This document shows positions 52,657 through 61,209 of a stretch of DNA of 64,000 nt, one piece after another (position 1 is the first letter of the stretch; each line of letters opens with the position of its first letter). The stretch comes from Kineococcus sp. TRM81007 (GTDB taxonomy: Bacteria > Actinomycetota > Actinomycetes > Actinomycetales > Kineococcaceae), in contig NZ_JALBVB010000051.1 of NCBI RefSeq assembly GCF_022669155.1, positions 180,714 through 244,713 on the forward strand. Reading direction: 5' to 3'. A program made the translations under genes and the position numbers. A model generated the notes under the pieces. That model was not told the DNA's origin, searched no databases, and saw nothing but the letters and a program-made list of their open reading frames with translations.

Positions 52657-53994
52657 TCAGCCGACCGGCCGCTCCTCCTCCACGGCCGGGCCCTGCTGCG
52701 GCCCGACGGCACCGGCCGCCGCGGCCGCCGCCCGGCCGCGCACGTGGCGGTGGGCGACGACGAACCAGATCGGCGAGCTGATCCAGAAGGCCAGCGCGTG
52801 CCCCCACGCCGTGCCCTGGGCGGTGGCCCCGTGCTCGCGGGCGATGAGCGCACCCGCGGTCGTCAGCACCACCACCAGCGTCGCGTAGAACGCGTGCAAC
52901 CGGAACGTCGTGCGGGCCCCCTCGTTGGCGTAGAGGACCGCCGCCGGGCCCACGCTCATCGCCGACCCGAACTGCGCGAGGACCACCGGCAGCAGCACGC
53001 TCTCCGTGCCCTCCCAGGTCTCCTCCAGCAGTGCCAGGCCCACCGCGTCCGGCAGCAGGAGCATCAGCCCGCCCCAGACCGCCGCCACGACGCACACCAG
53101 CCCGGACACCGCGAAGCTCGCCCGCAACCACTTCCGCGGCGCCCACGACCCGCGGTGGCGGCCGAACTCGGGGACCGCGAACGACAGCAGCCCCGTGGAC
53201 ATGATCTGCGCCGGGACGGTGAGCATGTTCGCGCCCCGCAGCGCACCGGCGGCGGCGGTCGTGCTCAGGGCCGCCGCCACCAGGACAGCGGCCTGCGCCC
53301 CGGCCTGGAGGATGACGTACTCCGGGACCGTGTAGCGGACCAGCGTGAACTGCTCGCGCACCCACGCCCCCGCCAGCCGCACCCGCGGCAGCACCCGCAT
53401 CCGCCCCAGGCCGACGAACGAGGCGGCGAACGCCGCCCCGCCCCACGCCACGACGTAGGCGGCGACCGAGTCCACACCGCTGAGGAACAGCATCCCCACG
53501 GCCGCCAGCTGCAGCACGCCCCACGTGGCGTCCAGGAGGCAGGCCGCCGCGGGCCGCAGGCGCGCGAACAGCACCTGGCGCCAGCCGTCCTGCAGCAGCA
53601 GGCCGGGCAGGATCAGCCCCAGCGCCATCATCGAGCTGTCGAGCGCCGGCGGGAACAACCCCAGCGAGCCGACGCCCACGAGAGCGAGGCCGACCACGAC
53701 GCCGCCGATGAGCACCAGGCCCATCGACGAGGCCGTCACCCGGCTGAACTCCCGGTCGTCCGCGGCGGAGAACCGCATCCCCACCGGCGCGGTCGCAGCG
53801 GCCCGGAAGAACCCGGTGAGCACCGAGAAGATCGCGAAGGTGATGGCGAAGGACCCGAAGTCCTCGTCGCTCACCGACTTGGCGATGACGATCTGCACGA
53901 GGAAGTTGTTGGCGCTGGAGATCATCTGGTCGGTGATGTTCCAGACGCTGCGCGTCGCGCCCGAGGCGCGCAGCGCCGCGATCCGCCGCCTCAC
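52657..53994 (-). CDS. Wzx-like polysaccharide flippase (MOP superfamily)
   Basis: A 445-residue membrane protein with about 12 helices and the polysaccharide-export start 'MISSANNFLVQIVIAKSVS' followed by 'DEDFGSFAITFAIFSVLTGF'. It should flip lipid-linked repeat units across the membrane. The C-terminus is an Ala/Gln-rich cytoplasmic tail. The GTG start is taken at 53994. It lies 49 nt after the stop-side of the GH26-type gene upstream, and both are on the minus strand with a TAGCGT-like -10 between them. Confidence 0.85.
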   Translation of the reverse strand: MRRRIAALRASGATRSVWNITDQMISSANNFLVQIVIAKSVSDEDFGSFAITFAIFSVLTGFFRAAATAPVGMRFSAADDREFSRVTASSMGLVLIGGVVVGLALVGVGSLGLFPPALDSSMMALGLILPGLLLQDGWRQVLFARLRPAAACLLDATWGVLQLAAVGMLFLSGVDSVAAYVVAWGGAAFAASFVGLGRMRVLPRVRLAGAWVREQFTLVRYTVPEYVILQAGAQAAVLVAAALSTTAAAGALRGANMLTVPAQIMSTGLLSFAVPEFGRHRGSWAPRKWLRASFAVSGLVCVVAAVWGGLMLLLPDAVGLALLEETWEGTESVLLPVVLAQFGSAMSVGPAAVLYANEGARTTFRLHAFYATLVVVLTTAGALIAREHGATAQGTAWGHALAFWISSPIWFVVAHRHVRGRAAAAAAGAVGPQQGPAVEEERPVG

Positions 53995-54043
53995 GAGGGC
54001 GTGCGGGGAGGAGTGCCGATCACGCGTTCCACGCTACCCGCGG

Positions 54044-55183
54044 TCACCGGTCGGTCGGGGCCGCGTCGCCGCCCGGCCCGAACCGCTGCAGGAACGCCGC
54101 CGCACCCAGGGGGGCGTCGGCCAGCGTCATGCCCACCCCACCGGCCGGGACGTCGAAGTAGGCCTGGTACCGCACCGGGTTCGCCGCGATCACGTCGGCC
54201 ATCTGGTGGATGAACTCCGGGCTGTCACCACCGCCCTGGGTGCGGCCCTCGGCGACCATCGCCCACTCGGCGAAGCTCAGCGGCTTGTCGTGCTCCGCGG
54301 CGAACTCGACCAGCTTGGGGACGCTGTTGATCTTCTCCCCCTTGGCCTGCCAGCGGGCGCCGGGGTCGATGGGGGCGATCCAGGAGTCGTAGACGTCCAT
54401 GCCGATGATGTCGACGTAGTCGTCACCGGGGTACATCTCGTCGATGGCCACCGAGTCCTGCGGCCCCTCGGCGATGGTGAAGTCGATCTCGAACGAGGTG
54501 CCCTCGACCTCCACGGCCCGCACGATGCGGCGGAAGTACTCCTTCCACTGCTCGCGCTGCTCGGCGGTCTCGCCGATGTAGTGGGTCTCGTACCAGTCGC
54601 CGTTCATCTCCCACCCGAGGCGGATGATCGACGAGCCGATCCCCCAGTCGCGCAGGTTGCGGCCGTACTCGACCCAGTGGTCGTCGTACTCGCCGGCCGC
54701 CCCGCGGGCGCGCCAGTCCTCCGGGACCCCCTCGGGGACCATCGCGGTGGACACGACGAGCTTGCGCTCGTCCGGGCGCTCGCGCACCCACGCCGCCCAG
54801 TCCTGCCCCTCCGGCGCCTCGTACGCGAACCACGGGTGCGTCAGGGCGTACCAGTCGTTCTGCGCACCGAAGACCACGGCGACGTCCAGCGGCCGTCCCA
54901 GCCACTCGCCGAACTCGGTGTTCTCGGCGACGTCGTGGGTCCGGTAGACGCCGGCCCACTTGGTGTCCAGGTCGGCCGCGGACACGTGCGTCCTGGGCGT
55001 CCAGTCGCGCTGCGGGGCCGCGGCCGGCGGTTCGTCGTCGCGGCCGGTGACGAGCCACGTCGCCACCCCACCGGCGACCGCCGCACCGGCCAGGCCGGCC
55101 CCGAGGACCCACCTGCGCCGCGGGCCACCCGGCGGGACCGCCCCGCCACCCGTCCGGCTCTCCTGCCGAGTCGTGTCGACCAC
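54044..55183 (-). CDS. Membrane-anchored or Tat-exported GH26-type glycoside hydrolase
   Basis: A 379-residue protein. The N-terminus has an RRR-WVLGAG twin-arginine-like motif (about 22-30) and a hydrophobic stretch to about residue 45, so it is exported by Tat or kept as an anchor. The GH26-like domain (about 65-370) has the acid/base Glu in 'IRLGWEMNGDWYETH' and the nucleophile in 'PLSFAEWAMVAEG'. It is only distantly related to the malectin-GH26 protein at 47382, so the locus has two different glycosidases. The GTG start is chosen for its position before the signal; a GGGAGG lies 12 nt upstream. Confidence 0.83.
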   Translation of the reverse strand: MVDTTRQESRTGGGAVPPGGPRRRWVLGAGLAGAAVAGGVATWLVTGRDDEPPAAAPQRDWTPRTHVSAADLDTKWAGVYRTHDVAENTEFGEWLGRPLDVAVVFGAQNDWYALTHPWFAYEAPEGQDWAAWVRERPDERKLVVSTAMVPEGVPEDWRARGAAGEYDDHWVEYGRNLRDWGIGSSIIRLGWEMNGDWYETHYIGETAEQREQWKEYFRRIVRAVEVEGTSFEIDFTIAEGPQDSVAIDEMYPGDDYVDIIGMDVYDSWIAPIDPGARWQAKGEKINSVPKLVEFAAEHDKPLSFAEWAMVAEGRTQGGGDSPEFIHQMADVIAANPVRYQAYFDVPAGGVGMTLADAPLGAAAFLQRFGPGGDAAPTDR

Positions 55184-55518
55184 TGCTCGGTCCCACCTCC
55201 CCCTCCGGACGGGACCGCGGACCCGTCGAGACGACCTGCTTCGCGCCGTGCGCACGGACGGGCCCGGTGGGACCGAACCGGTCCGCCCCCCGCGTCCCGG
55301 CCCCGGCACCGCTCGTGCCCCGGGCGGTCCCGTCCACCGGAGATGCTAGGCGAGTTCCGGCGCACCTGACGCCGCGTGAGAGTGCTCTCCCAGCCCCTCG
55401 TCAGCCGAACAGACGGACCCCATGACGCTCCGCTTCCCACTCCGCGACGCACCGTGAAGAACCCGCGGTGGGCGGCGTCCAGGAGCCCACCGCGGCGCCG
55501 CCCTCCTAGAGTTCCCCC
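55184..55518. other. Divergent intergenic region GH26 / methyltransferase
   Basis: This 335-nt gap holds a minus-strand -10 TAGCAT (55343-55348) with a leader of about 150 nt before the GH26 gene. It also holds the inverted repeat GGACCG-AAC-CGGTCC (55270-55284) inside that leader, and the plus-strand TAGAGT (55507-55512) of the leaderless methyltransferase gene. Confidence 0.5.
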
Positions 55519-56229
55519 GTGGGCCGCTTCGAGAACGTCGCAACGCTCGCCCGCCCCTTCGCGGGAGCGGTGGCCCTCGACCTCGCCTGCGGTTCCGGGC
55601 GCACCACCCGCGCGCTGCTGGCCGCCGACCCCCGGACCGTGCACGCCGTCGACGTCGGTTCCACCCTCGACGACGACCTGCTGCTCGACGGGCGGGTGCG
55701 CGCCCACATCGCCGACCTCGACGACCTGCCCCTCGACGACGGCACCGCCGACGTCGCCGTCTCCCTCAACGCCGTCGAGCACCTGGCCGACGCCGGTGCC
55801 CACCTCAGCGAGGTCCACCGCGTGCTGCGGCGCGGGGGCACCGCCGTCCTCGCCCACTCCGACTGGGACACCGCGCTGTTCACCAGCGACGACGACGCCC
55901 TCACCCGCACCCTCCTGGACCGGTTCGTGGCGCACGCGCCCGCCGGCGGGTCCCCCACCGACGGTTTCGCCGGCCGCAAGCTGCTGCGGCACGCCGCCCG
56001 CAGCGCCTTCACCGTCGAGTCCGTGCACTCCTGGGCCGACCCGCACCGCCGCTTCGACGAGGGCTCCGTCGCCTGGAAGGTCGCCACCGGCGTGCTGGCC
56101 GCCGTCGCCGACGAGCCGCAGCTCGCCGCCCGCGCCGCCGGCTGGATCGAGGGGCTGCGCCGCAGCGCCGCCGCCGGGGAGTTCCTCTTCACCGTCACCG
56201 ACGTCGCCGTGGTGCTCCGCAAGGACTGA
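55519..56229 (+). CDS. Class I SAM-dependent methyltransferase
   Basis: A 236-residue methyltransferase (type-11 fold): motif I 'ALDLACGSGRTTRALL', acidic loop 'VHAVDVGS', 'DLPLDDGTADVAVSLNAVEHL' and 'RVLRRGGTAVLAHSDWDTALF'. It looks like a small-molecule or glycan methyltransferase; its place at the edge of the polysaccharide locus makes sugar O-methylation possible but unproven. The GTG start lies 6 nt after TAGAGT (leaderless). It is followed by a small basic protein gene in the same direction. Confidence 0.85.
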   Translation: MGRFENVATLARPFAGAVALDLACGSGRTTRALLAADPRTVHAVDVGSTLDDDLLLDGRVRAHIADLDDLPLDDGTADVAVSLNAVEHLADAGAHLSEVHRVLRRGGTAVLAHSDWDTALFTSDDDALTRTLLDRFVAHAPAGGSPTDGFAGRKLLRHAARSAFTVESVHSWADPHRRFDEGSVAWKVATGVLAAVADEPQLAARAAGWIEGLRRSAAAGEFLFTVTDVAVVLRKD

Positions 56230-56327
56230 CCCCGCCACCCCCGGTGGCGGCGGTGCACCCGGCGCGAGAACGTGTCGCCAGCGCACCGCGCGGACGGACC
56301 GGCGGGTGGTGGGAGGGGGCGGGTGCA

Positions 56328-56516
56328 GTGGCCGGAGGGCTTCTCGGCAAGGTGACGAGGTTCCTGTCGACGCCGCAGGGACGGCGGTTCGCGCAGGAGG
56401 CGACGCGGCGCGTGCAGACCGCCGCGAAGGACCCGGCGACCCGGCGGAAGATCGACACGGCCGTCGCGCAGCTGCGCCGACGCGGGGGCGGCGGCACCGG
56501 CGGCACGCACCGCTGA
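56328..56516 (+). CDS. Small basic protein of unknown function
   Basis: A 62-residue protein beginning 'AGGLLGKVTRFLSTPQGRRF' and ending in a Gly/Thr tail. The middle forms a basic amphipathic helix ('QEATRRVQTAAKDPATRRK'). Similar short proteins with 'PQGRR' and 'DP.TRR' are widespread and uncharacterised in actinobacteria. The GTG at 56328 is preferred to the first possible start (56244) because the upstream residues look non-coding. The ribosome site GGAGG is 12 nt away, a little far. Confidence 0.55.
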   Translation: MAGGLLGKVTRFLSTPQGRRFAQEATRRVQTAAKDPATRRKIDTAVAQLRRRGGGGTGGTHR

Positions 56517-56518
56517 GG

Positions 56519-56543
56519 CGCTCCGGGCGGGAGCACCGGAGCG
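56519..56543. terminator. Hairpin terminator
   Basis: CGCTCCGG pairs with CCGGAGCG (8 bp, 9-nt loop) just after the stop of the small protein gene, before the convergent PH-domain gene. Confidence 0.45.
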
Positions 56544-56596
56544 GCCGGGCGCAGCACCGCCCCGCTCCGGGGGCGCTGCGCCGACCGCGCGGGGGT

Positions 56597-58138
56597 TCAG
56601 CCGTCGGCGTCGCCGGACATCCAGCGCTCCGGCCCGGCGGCGGCGCGCGCGGCGCGCGCCCGCCCCGCCTGCTCCACGAGCAGGCGCGCAGCCACGGGGG
56701 CGGCCAGGTGCTCCACGCGCGGCTTCACCGGCCCCGACGTGGAGTGCAGCGCCACGCTGGCCAGGCCCAGGCGGCGCTGCAGGGGGCCCTGCGCGATCCC
56801 GAGGCTCTGGGTGCGGGCGTGCGGCACCACGTCCAGGCGGCGCACCAGCCGGCCGCCGCGCGCCAGGAAGGCGTGCTCGGTGACGCGGTAGCCGTCGCGC
56901 CGCCACGACACCGGGTCCAGCCAGCGCGCCGAGCGCGGCACCGGCGTGTACCCGCCCTGCTCGTCGCGGCCGGTCAGCCCGTCGTGCACGAGCGCCAGCG
57001 CCGCCTCGGGCCCGGGCCCGCTGGCGCCCAGGGCGGGCAGCACGATCGCCAGCACCTGCGCCAGCTCCTCCTCGGTGCCCACCGGCAGCACCGTGGTGGC
57101 CTCCTGGCCCGCCTCCCCGGGGCCGACGGCGTACCCGGCGACGTTGACCTGCACGCGCCACCAGCCCGGCCGGCGCCACAGCAGCGGCTGGGTGATCCGC
57201 AGCGCCTGCACGCGGCCGGGCGGCAGGGTCTGCGAGCGCAGCTCCAGCAGGCCGTGCGTCAGGCGCATCCCGTCCGGGGAGTGCGCGACCGTGAAGTTGA
57301 AACCGCGGCTGAAGCGCTGCCAGACGGCCGAGACGGCACCGACCGCGCCGGGCAGGGCCGCCACCAGGGGTGTCGTGCTGCGGGCGGCGACGCTGCCCAC
57401 GACGAGGGCGACGGCCGCCAGCACCACCAGCACGGTCGACGCGGAGCGCAGGGTGGCGGCGACCAGCCGACCCGGCGGCACGTGCACGACCGGCCGCTGC
57501 GGCGCCTCCGGGGCGCTGAGGTCACCGCCGCCGGCGTCGTCCAGGCGCAGCCCCGCGGCCGCGGCGAGCAGCGCGTTGCGCACCCGCTGCGCCTCCTCCT
57601 CGCGCAGGTACGCCAGCGAGACCTTGCTGCCGGAACCGCCGGCCACCTCCAGGCGCAGCTCGGCGAGCCCGAACAACCGGCCCAGCAGCGGGCGCACCAC
57701 GTCCACCGCCTGCAGCCGGTCCAGCTGGGCGCTGCGCTGCTGGCGCCACAGCACGCCGCGCTCGACGCGCACGGCCTCGGCGTCGACGCGGTAGCGGGTG
57801 CGGCGCCACGCGATCGCGCTGTAGACGGCGCCGACGACGGCCAGCACCAGCAGACCGCCCAGCACGAGGAGCGCCAGCAGCCACGCCTCGACGTCGATGC
57901 GCAGCAGCTCGTCGCCGTTCTGGACGACGGCGAACGCCAGGACGGCCGCGACGATCTTCCAGGCGCGCAGCACCGGCGTGACGGGGTGCAGCCGGCGCCA
58001 GCCGGCGTCCTCCAGCACCGCGCGGGTGGGGGCGTCCAGCCGCCCGGCGACGGCGGGGTCGACGGCCTCCACCGCCGGCTCCTGCTCGCGCGCGTCCCCG
58101 CCGGCGGCTGCGGCGCCGGCGGGCTCGCTGCCGCTCAC
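56597..58138 (-). CDS. PH-domain membrane protein (YdbT-like)
   Basis: A 513-residue membrane protein. After a variable N-terminus come two helices (about 60-105), a bacterial PH_2 domain ('YRVDAEAVRVERGVLWRQQR', 'RLQAVDVVRPLLGRLFGLAEL'), two more helices (about 230-280), a second PH_2 ('VAHSPDGMRLTHGLLELRSQ') and a third ('YRVTEHAFLARGGRLVRRLDVVPHARTQSL'). This matches the YdbT family. The GTG start overlaps the stop of the YdbS-like gene (GTGA). In Bacillus this pair protects against a bacteriocin-type toxin; the role here is inferred. Confidence 0.87.
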   Translation of the reverse strand: MSGSEPAGAAAAGGDAREQEPAVEAVDPAVAGRLDAPTRAVLEDAGWRRLHPVTPVLRAWKIVAAVLAFAVVQNGDELLRIDVEAWLLALLVLGGLLVLAVVGAVYSAIAWRRTRYRVDAEAVRVERGVLWRQQRSAQLDRLQAVDVVRPLLGRLFGLAELRLEVAGGSGSKVSLAYLREEEAQRVRNALLAAAAGLRLDDAGGGDLSAPEAPQRPVVHVPPGRLVAATLRSASTVLVVLAAVALVVGSVAARSTTPLVAALPGAVGAVSAVWQRFSRGFNFTVAHSPDGMRLTHGLLELRSQTLPPGRVQALRITQPLLWRRPGWWRVQVNVAGYAVGPGEAGQEATTVLPVGTEEELAQVLAIVLPALGASGPGPEAALALVHDGLTGRDEQGGYTPVPRSARWLDPVSWRRDGYRVTEHAFLARGGRLVRRLDVVPHARTQSLGIAQGPLQRRLGLASVALHSTSGPVKPRVEHLAAPVAARLLVEQAGRARAARAAAGPERWMSGDADG

Positions 58139-58704
58139 AGCCCCGCCAGCCGGGCGCGGCCGCGCTCGGCGAGGCGGTCGCGCAGCCGGGCGGCCTCCTC
58201 CGGCGGCAGGCCGGGGATCGCGGCGTCGGTGTCCGGGGACGCGGTGTGCAGCTGAACCTTCGCCAGGCCGAAGCGCCGGTCGACGGGACCGGCCTCGACG
58301 TCCACGTACTGCAGGCGCCCGTACGGCACCACGACGAGGGAACGGAAGAGCAGGCCGTGGCGCACGAGCAGGTCCTCGTCGCGCTCGGCGTACCCCCAGG
58401 CGGGCACCTGCCGGCCGGTCAACCACCACGCCCACGCCCACAGGGCCGCGACGACCGCGGCGCCCAGCGCGATCCACCACGTCAGCAGCGCGGCGAGCAC
58501 CAGCAGGACCACGACGACGGGCGCCGACCACAGGGTCCCGGTCACGCGCTGGGAGGTCACCAGGCGCGGCGAGACCCGCCGCCACGTCACGCCCGGCGGG
58601 TCGAACGGCTCGGTGGCACCCGTCACCGCGTCCGTCACCGTCCCCCCGTCCGTCCCCGCGTCCGCCGCGGCCGCCCCGCCGTCCCCGCCGTCTGCGTGAT
58701 CCAC
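58135..58704 (-). CDS. PH-domain membrane protein (YdbS-like)
   Basis: A 189-residue protein: acidic Ala/Gly-rich N-terminus (1-40), two helices (about 65-105) and a PH_2 domain ('YAERDEDLLVRHGLLFRSLV', 'VPYGRLQYVDVEAGPVDRRFGLAKVQLHT', split), as in YdbS. The GTG at 58704 follows CACCCT by 6 nt, close to a leaderless signal. It is the first gene of a coupled pair with the YdbT-like protein and is divergent from the ABC ATPase. Confidence 0.85.
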   Translation of the reverse strand: MDHADGGDGGAAAADAGTDGGTVTDAVTGATEPFDPPGVTWRRVSPRLVTSQRVTGTLWSAPVVVVLLVLAALLTWWIALGAAVVAALWAWAWWLTGRQVPAWGYAERDEDLLVRHGLLFRSLVVVPYGRLQYVDVEAGPVDRRFGLAKVQLHTASPDTDAAIPGLPPEEAARLRDRLAERGRARLAGL

Positions 58705-58760
58705 GCCGCAAGGGTGCCAGACGCGTTGCGCCGCACGGCGGCGTCGGCGAGGCTCCCCGT

Positions 58761-60071
58761 GTGATCGGCGAGGTCGGGAGCGCACCGGGTGCGACGGAGG
58801 AGGCGGGCGAGCAGCCCGTCATCCGCTTCGAGGGGGTCGGCAAGCGCTACCGCGACGGCACCGAGGCGGTGCGGGAGCTGACGATGGACGTGCACCGCGG
58901 CGAGCTCGTGGCCCTCGTCGGGCCCAGCGGCTGCGGCAAGTCCACGATCCTGCGGATGGTGAACCGCCTGGTGGAACCCACCAGCGGGCGCGTCCTCGTC
59001 GACGGCCGCGACACCGCCGCCGTCGACGAGGTGGAGCTGCGCCGCGGGATCGGCTACGTCATCCAGGCCGGCGGCCTGCTGCCGCACCGCTCCGTGCGCG
59101 ACAACGTCGCCACCGTGCCCAAGCTGCTCGGCTGGGACGCGCCCGCGCGCCGCGCCCGCGCCGACGAGCTGCTGGAACTGGTGGGGCTGGACCCGGCCGT
59201 GCACGGGCCCCGCTACCCGGCGGAGCTGTCCGGCGGCCAGCAGCAGCGCGTCGGCGTCGCCCGCGCCCTGGCCGCCGACCCGCCGGTGCTGCTGCTGGAC
59301 GAGCCGTTCGGCGCGGTGGACCCGGTCGTGCGCGACCGGCTGCAGGTCGAGTTCCGCCGCCTGCAGACCGAGCTGGGCAAGACGGCGCTGTTCGTCACCC
59401 ACGACCTGGACGAGGCGGTGCGGCTGGCGGACCGCATCGCGGTGCTGTCCACCGGCGGGCACCTGGAGCAGTACGCCGATCCGGTGACGTTGCTGTCGCA
59501 GCCGGCCACGGACTTCGTCGTGGAGTTCGTCGGCTCGGACCGGGGCCTGCGCCGCCTGGCCGTCACCCCGATCCGCCCGGAGGACCTGGAGGCACCCCCC
59601 GTCCTGGCGCCCGGCGACGGCGTCGCGTACGCCTCCACCGCGCTGGAGGTCGACGGCCGCTCCTGGGGCGTCGTGCTCGACCCCGACAGCCGCGAGCTCG
59701 TCGGCTGGGTGCCGCGGGCGCCGCTGACCGAGGCCGCGCGCCGCGGCGACCGCGCCGGCCGGGTGGCGGACTGGACGCAGCCGTTCGAGGTGACCGTGCA
59801 GCGGGCCGAGACGATGCGCACCGCCTTCTCCACCCTGCTGGCGCAGGAGCTGCGGTTCCTGCCCGTGCTGGACGGCGCCGAGTTCCTGGGGGTGCTCACC
59901 CCCGACGTGGTGCACACCGCCCTGCGCGGTGGCCACGGCGCGCAGGAGGGCACCGTGGCGGCGGGCGCGACGACGGGCACGACGACGGGCACGACGACGG
60001 GCACGACGACGGGCACGACGACGGGCACGACGAGGCGTGCGGCGGCCGACGGCGGGAGCGGCGCGGCGTGA
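58761..60071 (+). CDS. Orphan ProV/OpuCA-type ABC ATPase with CBS-like tail
   Basis: A 436-residue ATPase of the glycine-betaine/osmoprotectant group. NBD (about 20-255): Walker A 'LVGPSGCGKSTILRMVNRL', the family-typical 'GYVIQAGGLLPHRSV', signature 'LSGGQQQRVGVARAL', Walker B 'VLLLDEPFGAVDP' and switch 'VTHDLDEA'. The C-terminus has a CBS-like segment ('TMRTAFSTLLAQELRFLPVL', about 350-395), used by relatives to sense ionic strength. It ends in a Thr-Thr-Gly-Thr repeat. No permease or binding protein gene is adjacent in the window. The GTG start is the best available but has only a weak ribosome site. Confidence 0.85.
   Translation: MIGEVGSAPGATEEAGEQPVIRFEGVGKRYRDGTEAVRELTMDVHRGELVALVGPSGCGKSTILRMVNRLVEPTSGRVLVDGRDTAAVDEVELRRGIGYVIQAGGLLPHRSVRDNVATVPKLLGWDAPARRARADELLELVGLDPAVHGPRYPAELSGGQQQRVGVARALAADPPVLLLDEPFGAVDPVVRDRLQVEFRRLQTELGKTALFVTHDLDEAVRLADRIAVLSTGGHLEQYADPVTLLSQPATDFVVEFVGSDRGLRRLAVTPIRPEDLEAPPVLAPGDGVAYASTALEVDGRSWGVVLDPDSRELVGWVPRAPLTEAARRGDRAGRVADWTQPFEVTVQRAETMRTAFSTLLAQELRFLPVLDGAEFLGVLTPDVVHTALRGGHGAQEGTVAAGATTGTTTGTTTGTTTGTTTGTTRRAAADGGSGAA
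59969..60028 (+). repeat. Five perfect 12-bp tandem repeats inside the ATPase gene
   Basis: GACGACGGGCAC is repeated five times without change (59969-60028), encoding a Thr-Thr-Gly-Thr run near the C-terminus. Twelve bases keep the frame, so slippage would only vary the length of the tail. Confidence 0.92.
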
Positions 60072-60078
60072 TGCGCCG

Positions 60079-61113
60079 GTGAGCGGTGCCGCCGGCACCG
60101 CGCGGGCCCTGGCCCTGGTCTACGGCGTCGGCGCCACCGCCGCGCTCGCCGCGCTCGCCGGCCTCGGCGACTCCACCGCGCTCACCTACGTGGCGGGGCT
60201 GACGGCGTTCTGGTGGCTGCTGCCGGCGCTGGCGGTCGTCCCGGCGGCCGTGGCGGTGCGCGCGTGGGGGGTGCTGGCGTCGGTCCTCGCCCCCGCCGTG
60301 GCGGCCGGGGCGCTGCTGGGCCCGCACGCGCTGCCGGGCCGCGGCGGCGGCGACGCGGACCTGCGGGTGGCGACGTTCAACCTCACCGGCACCCGCGGGC
60401 TGGACGGGCTGCGCCTGCTGGTGGAGCGGTGGGAGCCCGACGTGCTCCTGCTCCAGGAGGTCAGCCCCGCCGCCCGCCGGTTCCTCGACGAGCGCTACCC
60501 GCAGTACCCGCACCGCTGGTACGGCCCGGCGAGCCCGGTGGCCGACGGGTCCGGCAGCAGCGACGGCGACGCCGTCTGGGCCACGGTGCCGGTGGTGTCC
60601 GCGCGACCGGTGACGGACCTGCCGGACGGCGCGCGACCGGGCGAGGTGGTGGTCCTGGACGCCCGCGCCCTCGGTGGCCCGGCACGGCTGCCCGTGCTGT
60701 CGCTGCACCTGGCCTCCCCCTGCCTGGGCTGCACCCCGCGCGAGCGGGAGGACAACCCCGCCGGCGGCACCGGGCGGGCGGCGCGCACCCGGGTGGCCGA
60801 GGCGCTGCGCTACGCCGACGTGACCCGGGACCTGGCGGCCGACGGGCCCGTCGTGGTGGGCGGCGACCTGAACTCCTCGGACTTCAACGAGCCGCTGCGG
60901 GTGCTCACCGGGGACGGCCCGGACGGCGGCGGCCTGACCGACGTGCACCGGGCCGTGGGCGACCGCCCGCAGCTGACCCGCGGGTCGAACCCCGGGTACG
61001 CGCGCGTCGACGCCGTCCTCGTGGCGGGGCTGGAGCCGGTGGCGGACGCGGAGGCGCCGTCGGGCGGCAGCACCCACTCCCCCGTCGTGGCGGAACTGCG
61101 CTGGGAGGGGTGA
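60079..61113 (+). CDS. Membrane-anchored endonuclease/exonuclease/phosphatase (EEP) family protein
   Basis: A 344-residue protein with two or three N-terminal helices (about 8-75) and an EEP domain (about 92-344). Catalytic blocks: 'RVATFNLTG' (Asn), 'DVLLLQEVS' (Glu), 'PVLSLHLASP' (His), 'VVVGGDLNSSDFNEPL' (Asp and Asn), and the C-terminal 'GGSTHSPVVAEL' (His). The domain probably faces outward and could hydrolyse a phosphodiester in nucleic acid, lipid or nucleotide. The GTG start lies 7 nt after the stop of the ATPase gene, so co-transcription is likely. Confidence 0.85.
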   Translation: MSGAAGTARALALVYGVGATAALAALAGLGDSTALTYVAGLTAFWWLLPALAVVPAAVAVRAWGVLASVLAPAVAAGALLGPHALPGRGGGDADLRVATFNLTGTRGLDGLRLLVERWEPDVLLLQEVSPAARRFLDERYPQYPHRWYGPASPVADGSGSSDGDAVWATVPVVSARPVTDLPDGARPGEVVVLDARALGGPARLPVLSLHLASPCLGCTPREREDNPAGGTGRAARTRVAEALRYADVTRDLAADGPVVVGGDLNSSDFNEPLRVLTGDGPDGGGLTDVHRAVGDRPQLTRGSNPGYARVDAVLVAGLEPVADAEAPSGGSTHSPVVAELRWEG

Positions 61114-61209
61114 AACGCTCAAGGAACCGCGGTGGGGCGCCGACACAGGAGGGGAGGACGAGCAGGTGGAGGAACCGCCGGGCCGTCCAGCTCGCCGAGG
61201 AGACCCCGC

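Noticed and set aside
59969..60028. Possible CRISPR-like array
   Set aside because: The 12-bp units are contiguous without spacers and lie in frame in a coding sequence; it is a simple tandem repeat.
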